Numbered from the stretch's first letter, positions 7,620-17,375 are shown. The stretch: 64,000 bases of DNA from Paenibacillus sp. JQZ6Y-1 (GCF_040719145.1 NZ_JBFDUZ010000001.1:1736001-1800000), one strand, 5' to 3'. A program made the numbers and translations. Notes: a model not told the origin generated them from the letters alone.

Positions 7620-10600
7620 TTAAATATTTTGTCCAAAAGCGCAAAATCACCATTCTGTTCTTCGTGATGCTCATCATCTTCGGTGTCGCACAGGTCAGCC
7701 AGTTGCCCAAGCAGCTAATGCCGGACGTAATTATTAAAACAGCTACCGTCACAACGACCTACGCTGGGGCTACACCGGAGTTGATGGAGCAGACGGTAAC
7801 CGAAGTGCTAGAACAGAAGATCAAGGAAGTAACCAATCTCAAGACGATCTCTTCTACGTCTAGCAATGGCGTATCCAGCATTACCGTACAAGCGGAGGAT
7901 GATGCTGACGCGACGGATACATGGAATGAGCTGCGCCGTAAGGTTGAGGATGCACAGGCGCAATTGCCACAGGATGCCGATGCACCAGTCGTCAATGACA
8001 ATCTAACACAGTCGTTTGTCAAATCATACGCCATTTATGGCAAAAGCAAAGAAGACCTGTATGCACTCAATAATCTAATGACGACTTGGCAAAGTCAGCT
8101 GCGTTCCGTTCCCGGCATTACTCAAGTGTCTATCGCCGGTATTCCCGATCAGCAGGTACGCATCGATGTAAACATGTCCAAATTGCAGCAATATGGCATC
8201 TCATGGGAAACGGTGCAGCAAGCCATTCAGGGCGAGAACAACCGTGTACCTACAGGTGATCTCACCTATGATGATCGTACCTACCAGATTACGGTGGATA
8301 AATCGACAGATTACAAGGAGTTCAATTCCATCGTCGTTTCTCAAAACGATAATAGTATCCCTGTCTACCTGAAGGATGTTGCCACTGTTGAGCTGGGTAA
8401 AGCTACCGAAACTCAGCTTAGCTACTACAATGGCAGCCCAGCAATCTCGCTCGATATTAGTAGCCAAACCGGGTCTGATGTACCGACTATGGAACATCGT
8501 CTCAATACAAAGATGGCTTCGCTGGAAAAAACATTACCAAGCAATGTCAAAATAGAACCATTATTTGCCCAGAATGACGAAGTGGATCGCATTTTCAAAG
8601 ATTTGATTAAGGAAATGCTGATCGCGATTGCTGCCGTTATTCTGATTTGTACGCTTGGCATGAACTGGCTGACTGCTGGCTTCGTTGCACTGGCGATTCC
8701 AATCTCTATCGCACTCGGCTTGATCTTCCTGCCGGGACTCGGTATTACGCTCAATCAGATTACCATTGTCGGTCTGATTATCGTACTGGGGATTCTGGTC
8801 GATGATGCGGTCGTCGTCAATGACAATATCGAACGGCGACTATCCACTCTCGGAGAGAGCCCAACTGACGCAGCGATCAAAGGAACGAAAGAGGTCTCCG
8901 TATCGATCATCACGGCGACGCTGGCGACAATTTCGGCATTTGTGCCTTTGATGCTATTGCAGGGAGATATGGGTTCCTTTATCCGTCCGATTCCGACGGT
9001 TATCTCGCTCTGTATGCTCGCGTCGATGATCATGTCGTTAACGATCATTCCAATCTTCCGTCAATGGTATGAAGAACGCCAATTGGAACGCGGCAAGCGT
9101 CGTCAGGATCGCCCTGCTGGGATACTTGGTCGTCAGATTCAAGCAATTAGCAATGGCTATGCCCATAGGCTGATGCCGCGTGTATTGAAAAAACCGCTTC
9201 TGATTGCACTGATCGGTCTGATTGTTAGCACGGGCATTTACGGATTGGCGGCAGCTACACCAGTAGAGCTGTTCCCAACCTCCGAAGATCCGCGCATTAC
9301 CGTGAGCGTCTCTCTGCCATCTGGCACATCGCTACAGGAAACAAACAAAGTGATGCAAAGCATGGCAGTATGGGTTGGCAAGCAAAATGAGGTAGACAAG
9401 ACTTCCTATGCAGCTGGCGGTGGAGCACCCCTACTATTTAGCGGGATTGGTAGTGGTGGAGGCGGCAGCACTAACACCGGTCAGATTCTCGTGACTGGTA
9501 AAACGGGCATGGATGTGGAGCAAGTAACTGAGCAATGGTCTGATCAGCTCAAGCAGCTATATCCGGGCATTGAAATCTCTGTTAAAGGTGCTGCGCTTGG
9601 CGTGTCCGTCGGTAAGCCGGTATCGATCCGTATCGCTGGCGACGATCTGGACGAACTGCGGAGTCTGACAAATCAGATCAAGCAGGTGATCAGTGAAACG
9701 TCTGGCACGTATGGGATTACCGATACGATGGGCAATGATAACTATGCATTGGATTTTGTCGTGAATAAACAGGCGATGGATCGTTATAAAGTCAGCTATA
9801 ATGATCTGACTCAGACCCTACTTATGATGGGTAGCGGCATCAATGTCGGTGACTTTGATAATGGACAGGATTTGGTGGACATCAAGCTGTATATGAACGA
9901 TGCAGCGTCCTCTAGCCCGAATAAGCTGCTGCAACAGGTGAATGTCACGAATAGCGCAGGTACACAGGTTCCATTATCGCAAATCGTACAAATGAAACCC
10001 GGCTTTACGATTCAGCAGATTAACCGCTACGATCTGCAACGTGTGAATACGATTGAAGCAGACGTGAATGGTCGCACCGCTACCGAAGTCATGGGCGATA
10101 TTACACCGAAGCTGGAACAAATGAATTTTCCTGAAGGCTATACATGGGAAGTAGGAGGAGAAACATCCGATCAGGCGGATACCTTCGGCGATCTAGGGCA
10201 ATTGTTCGTCGTCGCCGTATTCATTATTTTCATCTTGATTGTCATTCAATTCTACTCGCTATCGATTCCGTTTATTATTATGACTACCGTGTATTTGGCA
10301 GCCGCAGGTGCAGTCCTTGGACTGTTTATTACGCAGACACCGATTGGATTTATGGCGATCATGGGGATTATCGCACTCGCTGGTATCGTCGTCCGAAACG
10401 GAATTGTATTGATCGAATTTATCGAAGATGCAAGGCGTGAAGGCATGGAGCTAAAAGAAGCGGTGATTCAAGCAGCATCTGCGCGTTTCCGTCCGATCCT
10501 GCTTACTTCGCTAACGGCAATCGTTGGTATGATTCCCATTGCTACCATCGGTGAACTACTATTCCGTCCGCTTGGCGTTGTTATTATCTTCGGTCTGATC

Positions 10601-10738
10601 TTCTCAACCATCCTAACTCTGTTCGTCGTGCCATCGTTGTATATGGTCGTCGCACAATGGAAAGAGAAGCGTCATATTCGCAAGGCGGAGCGCAAACAGC
10701 AACGACTTGAGAAACGTAAGCAGCAATTGACACCGTAA
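7616..10738 (+). CDS. RND-family efflux permease (SwrC/AcrB-like)
   Basis: This 1040-residue protein has RND topology: one helix, a large extracytoplasmic loop, helices 2-6 (from about residue 335), a helix near 530, a second large loop, and helices 8-12 from about 865. The motif GILVDDAVVVNDNIE in helix 4 contains the paired acidic residues used for proton relay. The second half has GIIALAGIVVRNGIVLIEF. It uses proton motive force to expel lipophilic compounds; the Bacillus homologue SwrC exports surfactin. A glycine-rich insert (GSGGGGS) lies in the second loop. A Lys/Arg/Gln-rich cytoplasmic tail ends the protein. Co-transcribed with the adaptor. Confidence 0.92.
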   Translation: MIKYFVQKRKITILFFVMLIIFGVAQVSQLPKQLMPDVIIKTATVTTTYAGATPELMEQTVTEVLEQKIKEVTNLKTISSTSSNGVSSITVQAEDDADATDTWNELRRKVEDAQAQLPQDADAPVVNDNLTQSFVKSYAIYGKSKEDLYALNNLMTTWQSQLRSVPGITQVSIAGIPDQQVRIDVNMSKLQQYGISWETVQQAIQGENNRVPTGDLTYDDRTYQITVDKSTDYKEFNSIVVSQNDNSIPVYLKDVATVELGKATETQLSYYNGSPAISLDISSQTGSDVPTMEHRLNTKMASLEKTLPSNVKIEPLFAQNDEVDRIFKDLIKEMLIAIAAVILICTLGMNWLTAGFVALAIPISIALGLIFLPGLGITLNQITIVGLIIVLGILVDDAVVVNDNIERRLSTLGESPTDAAIKGTKEVSVSIITATLATISAFVPLMLLQGDMGSFIRPIPTVISLCMLASMIMSLTIIPIFRQWYEERQLERGKRRQDRPAGILGRQIQAISNGYAHRLMPRVLKKPLLIALIGLIVSTGIYGLAAATPVELFPTSEDPRITVSVSLPSGTSLQETNKVMQSMAVWVGKQNEVDKTSYAAGGGAPLLFSGIGSGGGGSTNTGQILVTGKTGMDVEQVTEQWSDQLKQLYPGIEISVKGAALGVSVGKPVSIRIAGDDLDELRSLTNQIKQVISETSGTYGITDTMGNDNYALDFVVNKQAMDRYKVSYNDLTQTLLMMGSGINVGDFDNGQDLVDIKLYMNDAASSSPNKLLQQVNVTNSAGTQVPLSQIVQMKPGFTIQQINRYDLQRVNTIEADVNGRTATEVMGDITPKLEQMNFPEGYTWEVGGETSDQADTFGDLGQLFVVAVFIIFILIVIQFYSLSIPFIIMTTVYLAAAGAVLGLFITQTPIGFMAIMGIIALAGIVVRNGIVLIEFIEDARREGMELKEAVIQAASARFRPILLTSLTAIVGMIPIATIGELLFRPLGVVIIFGLIFSTILTLFVVPSLYMVVAQWKEKRHIRKAERKQQRLEKRKQQLTP

Positions 10739-10888
10739 TAAGAAATGAGAAAAAGTAGACGGCAACAAGCCTACATCCACTAAATACAGCACTTTATCAA
10801 TAAATTACCCATCAAGGCAGCATGAACGAAACAGCACGAACAAGTCGGCATATGAATCATATCCGTACCCGCCGATGACAGGTACACA

Positions 10889-10912
10889 GGAGGCAGACCA
10901 GATTCTGCCTCC
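10889..10912 (+). repeat. hairpin before the 10943 gene
   Basis: GGAGGCAG and CTGCCTCC form a perfect 8-bp stem with an 8-nt loop. There is no T-run. It could end the RND operon transcript or shape the leader of the next gene. The left arm contains a GGAGG that would be sequestered. Confidence 0.45.
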
Positions 10913-10942
10913 TATTTGTACAATACGAGAGGAGGGCAAGGC

Positions 10943-11713
10943 ATGACAACTAAACATTCCTTTTCTGCGGATACTGCTTCGGTGGAGAAGGCAAAAGTGA
11001 AGATGACACTTGAGCATCCTAGGCACGCATGGATTACAGAAATCCAGCAAACGATTTTCCAACTGTACGCCGATCATACGCTGAAACGACAGCATAAAAT
11101 GGGCTGGTTAATCCAGCTTTACATGACCGTGATGAATGATAACAGGAATAATGGAGCTCTCGATCATGCCAGTGCATTACAAGAGTCTAGCGAAATAGAG
11201 AGCATTTCGTATGACGTGTATGGCGACAATCCACAAGAACAAGAGCAGCAGGAGATGCCATGTGAATACTGGCTGAGTCAGCTGCTGATCGAAATGCTGC
11301 AAATCCATATCCATGAACGCCATCCTAGTGACAGCATCAAAGAAACGCAGAAAAGAGAATGTGATACTGTTAACGCCCGCCGCGATGATTTTACCGTCCA
11401 TTTACAGCAATTCAAATTCAATCTATCCTTCTCCAACCAGCGCTTGCTAGATACTGCGTTGCAGCATGCTGCTTGCTTATACACTGCAAAAAAGAAGCTG
11501 CATACGCAGTATTTGTATCCATCCCTCCGACAAAAGCGTTGGCAGCAATTGCTAGACAGAGAGAGGGATCAGCTGCAACCATCACATCGATTAGTGCTTG
11601 TGCGTCTATGGCTGGATTATATAGAGCAACACCCCAAGCTGTTGGAGGAGTGTATGCAAAGCAATGGACAACCGGAATCTGATTCCATGCTTGGCAGTGG
11701 ACGCATACATTAA
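10943..11713 (+). CDS. hypothetical helical protein
   Basis: I do not recognise this 256-residue protein. It is predicted to be almost wholly alpha-helical, rich in Gln, His and Leu, without a signal peptide or membrane segment. Segments such as RHAWITEIQQTIFQLYADH and RQKRWQQLLDRERDQL look amphipathic. ATG 10943 is preferred over an in-frame ATG 27 bp upstream because of the preceding GAGGAGGG. It follows the RND operon after about 200 bp containing a perfect hairpin. A few unrelated-looking Asn/Asp/Glu stretches suggest flexible linkers. No function is proposed. Confidence 0.6.
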   Translation: MTTKHSFSADTASVEKAKVKMTLEHPRHAWITEIQQTIFQLYADHTLKRQHKMGWLIQLYMTVMNDNRNNGALDHASALQESSEIESISYDVYGDNPQEQEQQEMPCEYWLSQLLIEMLQIHIHERHPSDSIKETQKRECDTVNARRDDFTVHLQQFKFNLSFSNQRLLDTALQHAACLYTAKKKLHTQYLYPSLRQKRWQQLLDRERDQLQPSHRLVLVRLWLDYIEQHPKLLEECMQSNGQPESDSMLGSGRIH

Positions 11714-11836
11714 CTGCAAATGACAAGAATGCAAATGACAAATCCATATGATAAGTAGCACGCATCCATGCATCTATGAGCAGTAAAATATAATCAACAA
11801 AAGGTATCTCTAAAAAGCAATGAATCGTAATAGATC

Positions 11837-11873
11837 AAAAAAAGGCTGCACCGGAATATTCCAGTGCAGCCTT
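11837..11873 (-). terminator. terminator of ctaB
   Basis: On the minus strand AAGGCTGCAC and GTGCAGCCTT pair around a GGAATATTCC centre and run into seven T residues, 19 bp after the ctaB stop. Confidence 0.88.
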
Positions 11874-11891
11874 GAGTTTGTGATTTGATGC

Positions 11892-12818
11892 TTATCTCAA
11901 CCATTCCGCAATCAGCGAGAAGGCGATGATGATCAGGAACAGCAGAGTGATGTGGTTGAGGGAGAAAATAAACATTTTCTTCGCCCATGGACCAACATTC
12001 GTTTTGTCATAGCTTTTGAAGCTGAAGACGAGCCATGCGGTGCTGAGTACGAATGCAACGCCAGCGATGTACGGGCTAAGTGGCCAGAACATGAAGCTGG
12101 ACAGTACGAGCAATACCAGATAGAAGTTCGTTTGTGCATAGGTGCGTTTCAGACCTTTTACCACTGGCAGCATCGGTACGCTAGCTGCTTTGTATTCGTC
12201 GAAGCGACGAATCGCAATTGCGTAGAAGTGAGGCATCTGCCAGAGCAGCATAGTAACAACGAGCGCCCAGATTTCCCAATGTCCCAGATCGCTTGATACT
12301 GCTGCCCAACCGATCAATGGAGGTACAGCACCGGACAAGCTACCTACTTCGGTATTGTAGATCGTTTTGCGTTTGGTCCACATAGTATAAGGAACCACGT
12401 ACAGGAACAATCCGAGGAATCCGAACAGTGCAGCTAGCGGAGAGCTAACATACAACAGCGCCACACCGATCAGCGCCATGGTCGTTCCGATTGCCAGACC
12501 GTTTGGCGCGTCCATTTTGCCGGTTACGGTTGGTCGTGTTTTGGTACGTTCCATGATCGCATCAATATCGCGGTCATACAGATTGTTGAATGCACCGGCA
12601 GAGCCGATTACGAGCGAGGAGCCGATAAAAGCCAGAATGATCGCCCCAATATGCTCAAAAAATGAAAGATTGAATACGTAGATTGCCATGCTCAAACCGG
12701 CGAACATCGCAATCAGATTGGATTTGATGATCCCCGTTTTGATCGTAGCAAAAAAGATGGCAGGAAACGAATTTACCTGAACATTTGTTTGTGCAACTTG
12801 ACCTGTTTGATTTTTCAT
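11892..12818 (-). CDS. ctaB: protoheme IX farnesyltransferase (heme O synthase)
   Basis: This 308-residue polytopic UbiA-family prenyltransferase transfers farnesyl to protoheme IX to make heme O, the precursor of heme A for terminal oxidases. The first aspartate-rich motif is NNLYDRDIDAIMERTKTRP; the second is in RRFDEYKAASVPML. About nine hydrophobic helices follow. ATG 12818 is preferred to an upstream in-frame start that would add 44 residues, because GGGTGA precedes it and family members begin near here. It is monocistronic: its own terminator lies downstream, and about 360 bp without a gene lie between it and the terminator of the next minus-strand gene. Other cta genes are not in the window. 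Confidence 0.93.
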   Translation of the reverse strand: MKNQTGQVAQTNVQVNSFPAIFFATIKTGIIKSNLIAMFAGLSMAIYVFNLSFFEHIGAIILAFIGSSLVIGSAGAFNNLYDRDIDAIMERTKTRPTVTGKMDAPNGLAIGTTMALIGVALLYVSSPLAALFGFLGLFLYVVPYTMWTKRKTIYNTEVGSLSGAVPPLIGWAAVSSDLGHWEIWALVVTMLLWQMPHFYAIAIRRFDEYKAASVPMLPVVKGLKRTYAQTNFYLVLLVLSSFMFWPLSPYIAGVAFVLSTAWLVFSFKSYDKTNVGPWAKKMFIFSLNHITLLFLIIIAFSLIAEWLR

Positions 12819-13176
12819 CTCTATATATGTCACCCGTTTCGATGTATTGTATGGATCAATCATACCATTTATAAGGTACAAACACGCATTGTAAATGATG
12901 ATTTTAAAAATTAAGACATGAAATTGTGAAAACTTTATAACTTTTTTCACAAAAGTATAGGAATCTTTGTGAAAATATGTATGAACATTGATATCATATT
13001 AAGATAAATACACATGACAGCAGCAAAATAAACCATATTCTCTGAAAATATAACCTCTTGATTGATAACGTTCTTTTGAAAATCGTAACATTTACCATAA
13101 ACGATTTATAAGAAAATCGATATTCCATATAGGCAACACCAAACTCCCAATATTCTACACATCAGCGCATGGACAT
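12819..13176. other. AT-rich gene-free stretch upstream of ctaB
   Basis: About 360 bp of AT-rich sequence with no convincing reading frame on either strand. It should hold the ctaB promoter, but I could not single out a confident -35/-10 pair. No repeat or RNA element is obvious. Confidence 0.5.
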
Positions 13177-13251
13177 AAAAAAGGGCCGTTATGTGCGGCA
13201 ACCGATGTTCGTTAGGGGGAAACAGTCGGCGTACCAGCCAGCATAACGGCC
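13177..13251 (-). terminator. terminator of the minus-strand MFS gene with a large structured apex
   Basis: On the minus strand GGCCGTTATG (13251-13242) pairs perfectly with CATAACGGCC (13193-13184), followed by six T residues. The 48-nt apex is long for a simple terminator and contains a C-rich single-stranded-looking stretch (TTTCCCCCTAACG) flanked by short complementary blocks (CCGA and TCGG). It may be a terminator that also releases a small 3' RNA. Confidence 0.65.
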
Positions 13252-13353
13252 AGAATATGTTTTATTGCTGAATATATAATAGATGGTAAAGCAAAATCTA
13301 ACTTCGTATACCATACATAACGTTCCGCTACATAGCGGTGAGTCTATACCTAT

Positions 13354-14628
13354 CTATGCGCGAGCGGCGCTTCGTTTCTCTGGAAGCGATGTTTCCTGCT
13401 GCTCTGCCTGTTGCTGATCGCGAATCGTTAAGCGGCGGTGAGCAACGAACAGGAACGGCAGACCGACCGCAGTTAACAGAGCAAGTGGGACGAATACCAT
13501 CCAGCCACCCTGCGAAGCATAGTGATCCAGCAGCACGCCACCAGTAATTGGTGCTAGCACATTACCGATATTGTTAAATCCAATCGTTCCGAAGTACGTA
13601 CCTTTCCAATCGGGATGGGCGATATGATCGATCAATATATCCATCATGGTGAACATCAATACTTCACCGATGGTGAACACGAATACCCCAACAAGAAATG
13701 AGATCAGATTATGCGAGAATCCGAAAATAAGCAGGGATACCGCAACAAGCAGATTCCCCATGATGAGCGGTATAATCGGACGGAATCGACGAGCAAAACG
13801 CACCACCGGATACTGCACAATCAGTACAATGGCAGCATTGGCAGCTAGCATGTAGGAGAAGATCGTACTGCCATTTTGCAAGTCAGGCGTCAATGACAAA
13901 TATTGCGCTAAGGTAGAACTAAAGTGACCGTAGCCAAGCACGCAGAAGATCGTACCAATCAGCACAAATAAGAAAATGCGGTCAGAGGTCGTCACACGCA
14001 ATGCTTCAGCAAGCCGAGGCTTTGCTACGTCAGTTGACGTTGTTACATTCGCTACATCGCGGTGAGCAGCAAATTGAATCATTAGCACGATGCCATATAC
14101 AATGTACACTAATCCAGCGATTAAAAAAGGAAAGGTCGATTTCGCCGAGCCGAGCTGTAATCCGATAATCGGTCCAAACACAACACCGATGTTGATCGCA
14201 GCATATCGCAGATTGAAGACGAGCAGCTTGTGCTCTGGTGGAGTCGTTTCTGACAATAACGCTCGCGATGCTGGCTCAAATACCGCGCGGCAGATGCCGT
14301 TCAGCACATTAACAACAAAGAACATCCAAATCTGATTTGCTGCTGCAAAGCCGAAAAAGACAAGTGCCCAGAAAAAGGCGGAGAATAGCATCACCTTTTT
14401 GCGTCCGATTCGGTCTGATATGTACCCACCGTAGAAGCTGACAGCTACACCTGCCAATGAACTGGCGGCGATAATGAATCCTGTTTCCGTAGCGGCAATG
14501 CCAAGCGTTGAAGTGAGGTAGATCGCCAGAAACGGAATGCTCATGGAAGTGACGAGGCGCCCGAATACCGTTCCGATAATAACGGTCCAAGCGAGAGGAT
14601 GAATAGCGGTAAGATGTTTGGCAATCAT
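13354..14628 (-). CDS. MFS transporter divergent from the SgrR-like regulator
   Basis: This 424-residue, 12-helix major facilitator protein has the loop 2-3 motif GGYISDRIGRKKVML and an inter-domain cytoplasmic loop around residues 190-210. ATG 14628 is chosen because AGGAG lies 8 bp upstream; in-frame GTG and TTG codons overlapping that site are less likely. The C-terminal tail is Gln/Glu-rich and polar. The gene is divergent from an SgrR-like regulator (14847), an arrangement in which the regulator often controls the transporter. The substrate is unknown; a sugar or small metabolite exporter or a drug pump are both possible. Confidence 0.85.
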   Translation of the reverse strand: MIAKHLTAIHPLAWTVIIGTVFGRLVTSMSIPFLAIYLTSTLGIAATETGFIIAASSLAGVAVSFYGGYISDRIGRKKVMLFSAFFWALVFFGFAAANQIWMFFVVNVLNGICRAVFEPASRALLSETTPPEHKLLVFNLRYAAINIGVVFGPIIGLQLGSAKSTFPFLIAGLVYIVYGIVLMIQFAAHRDVANVTTSTDVAKPRLAEALRVTTSDRIFLFVLIGTIFCVLGYGHFSSTLAQYLSLTPDLQNGSTIFSYMLAANAAIVLIVQYPVVRFARRFRPIIPLIMGNLLVAVSLLIFGFSHNLISFLVGVFVFTIGEVLMFTMMDILIDHIAHPDWKGTYFGTIGFNNIGNVLAPITGGVLLDHYASQGGWMVFVPLALLTAVGLPFLFVAHRRLTIRDQQQAEQQETSLPEKRSAARA

Positions 14629-14784
14629 AATCAACACTCCTATGTTTTACAATACGTCAGATGAATTGTTATTATTGTAAAAAGAAAAAAGGAGAAGAAA
14701 AAGAGTAAGCTTTTCTATGGTAGTTTCCCCTTTTATTTAAAAATTGTCATTTGCCTATTGAAGCATGCGAAATTACGCTTAGCA

Positions 14785-14819
14785 CGGACGATGCGGACGA
14801 TGCGGACGATGCGGACGAT
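14785..14819. repeat. 9-bp tandem repeat (GCGGACGAT), nearly four copies
   Basis: The unit GCGGACGAT occurs at 14793, 14802 and 14811, preceded by a partial copy at 14785. It lies between the two divergent starts and ends 28 bp before the SgrR-like gene, so copy-number slippage would change the leader or promoter spacing. Confidence 0.9.
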
Positions 14820-14846
14820 GTTCATTAAGGAGTACAACGTGAGAGA

Positions 14847-16604
14847 GTGGTGGAGTGGATGGAGCATGAGGCGTTGCAATATATGCAGTTGTACGAACGA
14901 TTAAATCCAGAACGAGATGTACCGTTGACCTGCACAGCGACAATTGCTGAGTTGGCGGATATTTTGTACTGTACGCCGCGCAATGTGAAGTTTGTGCTGC
15001 GCAAGTTGGAGGAACGAAGCTGGATCAACTGGCAGCCGGGACGTGGACGCGGCAATCATTCGCAGCTTGAATTTCGCTGTCATCATCATGAGTTGGTAGA
15101 GCAGCAATTGGAGCATTTACTCAGTCGGGATCGGGTGAAGGATGCGCTAGAGTTGACGGGTACTATGGAGAATGACGAGCCCTTTCGGGAACGGCTATGG
15201 CAGCGGATTAATATTTATCTTGGTCTGCATCGTGAGCAGGAGGAGAGCAGCACACAGGATGTGCTGCGTATGATCCGTTATCGTCCGCTAGAGGAATTGA
15301 ATACGGTAAAAGTCTTCACCGCATTCGAGGTATTTCTGCTGCGTCAATTGTTTGATACACTCGTTTGCTACGATCCGCAGCAGGAAGATTTTGTACCGCG
15401 TATTGCTCATCGCTGGGAAGCCAATGATACGTTTACGGAATGGACGTTTTATTTGCGGAAAGGGATTCGTTTTCATGATGGCAGTTTGCTGACTGCACGC
15501 GATGTATATTCTACGGTTCAGCGTTTAAGGCAGCGTGGACGCAATATTAGCTGGCTGTATAGCGATATGGATGAGGTGATCGTTCATACCGATTACACGT
15601 TAACTTTTTGTCTAGCGCAGCCGAATGCGATGTTTTTGCATCTATTGTCTAATATCTTTATGGGTATTGTGCCGGAGCATGAACAGGGTGACGAAACATT
15701 GAATGGTAGTGGTCCCTTTCGGATTGCACAGCGTTCTGCTAGTAAGCTATCACTGATCGCGTTTGACGGATATTACGGATTCCGTCCGATGCTGGATCGG
15801 GTGGATGTATGGTTTATGCCGGATGAAGGGCATAGCAATCGGTATTACCGTCTCAGTAACGGCAGGGAAGAAGACGAGCAATACAGTCGTCTGATCAATC
15901 AACCAGCGCAGGGTGGACGGTATATGCTGTTTAATTTTAATCTACCGGGTGTTCAGCATGAAGCAGCGTTTCGGCAAGCCATTCGTCTGTTGTATGACCG
16001 AGAAACGATGCGGCGTGAGCTAGGTGGGGATCGAATCTCGTCAGCGGGCAGTTTTTTACCGTGGCAAAGTGCGAAGATGTCCTTTCCAGAAATACCGCTG
16101 GAACAGGTACGGCAACAATTGACACAGAGCAGCTATGCTGGCGAGACACTTAAACTGACGTTTGTGGATAAATATGAGGAGAGGCGAGAAGCAGAGTGGT
16201 TGCAGCAACGAGCACAGCAGGTGGGCTTGCAGCTGGAATTGGAGCCACAGGAGCGTAAGCTGATCGTTGGCGGACATATGGTGCTTGCCGTAGAGGTGCT
16301 AGAGGATGATTGGGAATGGGATCTGATCAATTATTTCTCCAATGAGGCGAATTATCTGCATCATATGCTGGGCGCTGAGCAATTGCAGCAGATCCATGAG
16401 ATGCTGTATGACATTATGCGCAAGGAGCAGGAGCAGCGCAGACAGAGATTGACACAGATTGTTGAACGATTGCAGCAGGAGAATTGGCTGTTGTTCGGGA
16501 ATCATATTAATCAGCGTGCTTATTTTAATCGAAATCTGTATGGGCTGCATTTGGATTCGTTTGGATTTCCGAATCTGTCCGCATTGTGGATTAAAAACCG
16601 ATAA
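14847..16604 (+). CDS. SgrR-family transcriptional regulator with solute-binding domain
   Basis: This 585-residue protein has an N-terminal winged helix (CTATIAELADILYCTPRNVKFVLRKLEERSWINWQPGRGRGN, about residues 28-70), the SgrR_N layout. A domain related to family 5 (dipeptide/oligopeptide) solute-binding proteins spans about residues 155-560 and includes the YRPLEELN and FHDGSLLTARDVYSTVQRL segments. No signal peptide is present, so the binding domain is cytoplasmic and acts as ligand sensor. It probably controls the divergent MFS gene. The start is uncertain: GTG 14847 fits the frame, while the best AAGGAG (14827-14832) lies 14 bp upstream of it; GTG 14850 or ATG 14859 are alternatives. 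Confidence 0.88.
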   Translation: MVEWMEHEALQYMQLYERLNPERDVPLTCTATIAELADILYCTPRNVKFVLRKLEERSWINWQPGRGRGNHSQLEFRCHHHELVEQQLEHLLSRDRVKDALELTGTMENDEPFRERLWQRINIYLGLHREQEESSTQDVLRMIRYRPLEELNTVKVFTAFEVFLLRQLFDTLVCYDPQQEDFVPRIAHRWEANDTFTEWTFYLRKGIRFHDGSLLTARDVYSTVQRLRQRGRNISWLYSDMDEVIVHTDYTLTFCLAQPNAMFLHLLSNIFMGIVPEHEQGDETLNGSGPFRIAQRSASKLSLIAFDGYYGFRPMLDRVDVWFMPDEGHSNRYYRLSNGREEDEQYSRLINQPAQGGRYMLFNFNLPGVQHEAAFRQAIRLLYDRETMRRELGGDRISSAGSFLPWQSAKMSFPEIPLEQVRQQLTQSSYAGETLKLTFVDKYEERREAEWLQQRAQQVGLQLELEPQERKLIVGGHMVLAVEVLEDDWEWDLINYFSNEANYLHHMLGAEQLQQIHEMLYDIMRKEQEQRRQRLTQIVERLQQENWLLFGNHINQRAYFNRNLYGLHLDSFGFPNLSALWIKNR

Positions 16605-16846
16605 TAGACGCTCATCCTCTTGCCATCATTTGTTACTGCCTGCTTGCCATTTATTCTTGTGCCTTCTGTATGCAACAGGTAAAGGTAGAATATAGGTCTG
16701 ATTACGGCGAACTGCGCCTAAAGTACAAAAATGGCTTAATTAAGCGAAAAGCGCTTAGTCTAGCAAGCTTATGGGTTAATTATTCCACAGAAACAAAGGA
16801 ACACGAGCAAAACGTTACCATACCATGTCGGAATGAGGAGATGGCG

Positions 16847-17356
16847 ATGATCTATTTTGTACGTAAAACCGAATTGGACAAGCTGCCGGCAGGCGGAGAT
16901 GAACTACAACGCTGTCTGCAGCGAATGGTGGAGCAGAATGAAGCGATCGGTATTGATCGTATGCCGGCTGAAATGCAAATGCAAAGCTTGCAGTTATTGT
17001 TGAGCAATCCGGCATTTTCACTTGTACAGGTACAGGGGGATTATGCGGATCGGTTTGTACGTTCGCCGCTGCATGGTCATGCAAACGAGGTATATCTAGA
17101 ATCGCTGGAAGTCGTAACCGATTATATTCGCGAATTGCAGGATGAGATTATTCGGGGTGCCGAGTCGCTCGCACGGTATCGCATAAGCGAGCAGGATGGT
17201 AGTATGGAGCGCGCGGGACTGCGGCAGGCATTGATTGATCTAAGTGAACGGCGTGAGATTTTGACGATGGTGCTGCATGAAATTCGGCATCGCATTGATA
17301 AGCAGATGGAAAAGGAAAAGCTGCGCTCTACCGAGCAGGCGCTGGAAAGTGAATAG
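16847..17356 (+). CDS. hypothetical protein, helical C-terminal half
   Basis: I do not recognise this 169-residue protein. It opens with a beta-like segment (MIYFVRKTELDKLP) and a middle portion with SLQLLLSNPAFSLVQVQGDYADRFV. It ends in charged helices (ERREILTMVLHEIRHRIDKQMEKEKLRSTEQ) that may form a coiled coil. ATG 16847 is chosen because GAGGAG (16835-16840) precedes it at ideal spacing; longer in-frame starts from 16670 lack a site. It is cytoplasmic by sequence, stands alone between the SgrR-like gene and a terminator, and has no diagnostic neighbour. Confidence 0.65.
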   Translation: MIYFVRKTELDKLPAGGDELQRCLQRMVEQNEAIGIDRMPAEMQMQSLQLLLSNPAFSLVQVQGDYADRFVRSPLHGHANEVYLESLEVVTDYIRELQDEIIRGAESLARYRISEQDGSMERAGLRQALIDLSERREILTMVLHEIRHRIDKQMEKEKLRSTEQALESE

Positions 17357-17375
17357 TAATGATCTCTACTCTCGA

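Noticed and set aside
12819-12950. 44-residue N-terminal extension of CtaB
   Set aside because: Family members begin near MKNQTG and a ribosome binding site precedes ATG 12818; the extension is AT-rich intergenic sequence.
13184-13251. Riboswitch upstream of ctaB
   Set aside because: The element lies over 360 bp from ctaB and is oriented with its U-run as the terminator of the minus-strand MFS gene, so a ctaB riboswitch is not supported.
14785-14819. CRISPR-like repeat
   Set aside because: The units are 9 bp and directly adjacent with no spacers; it is a simple tandem repeat.
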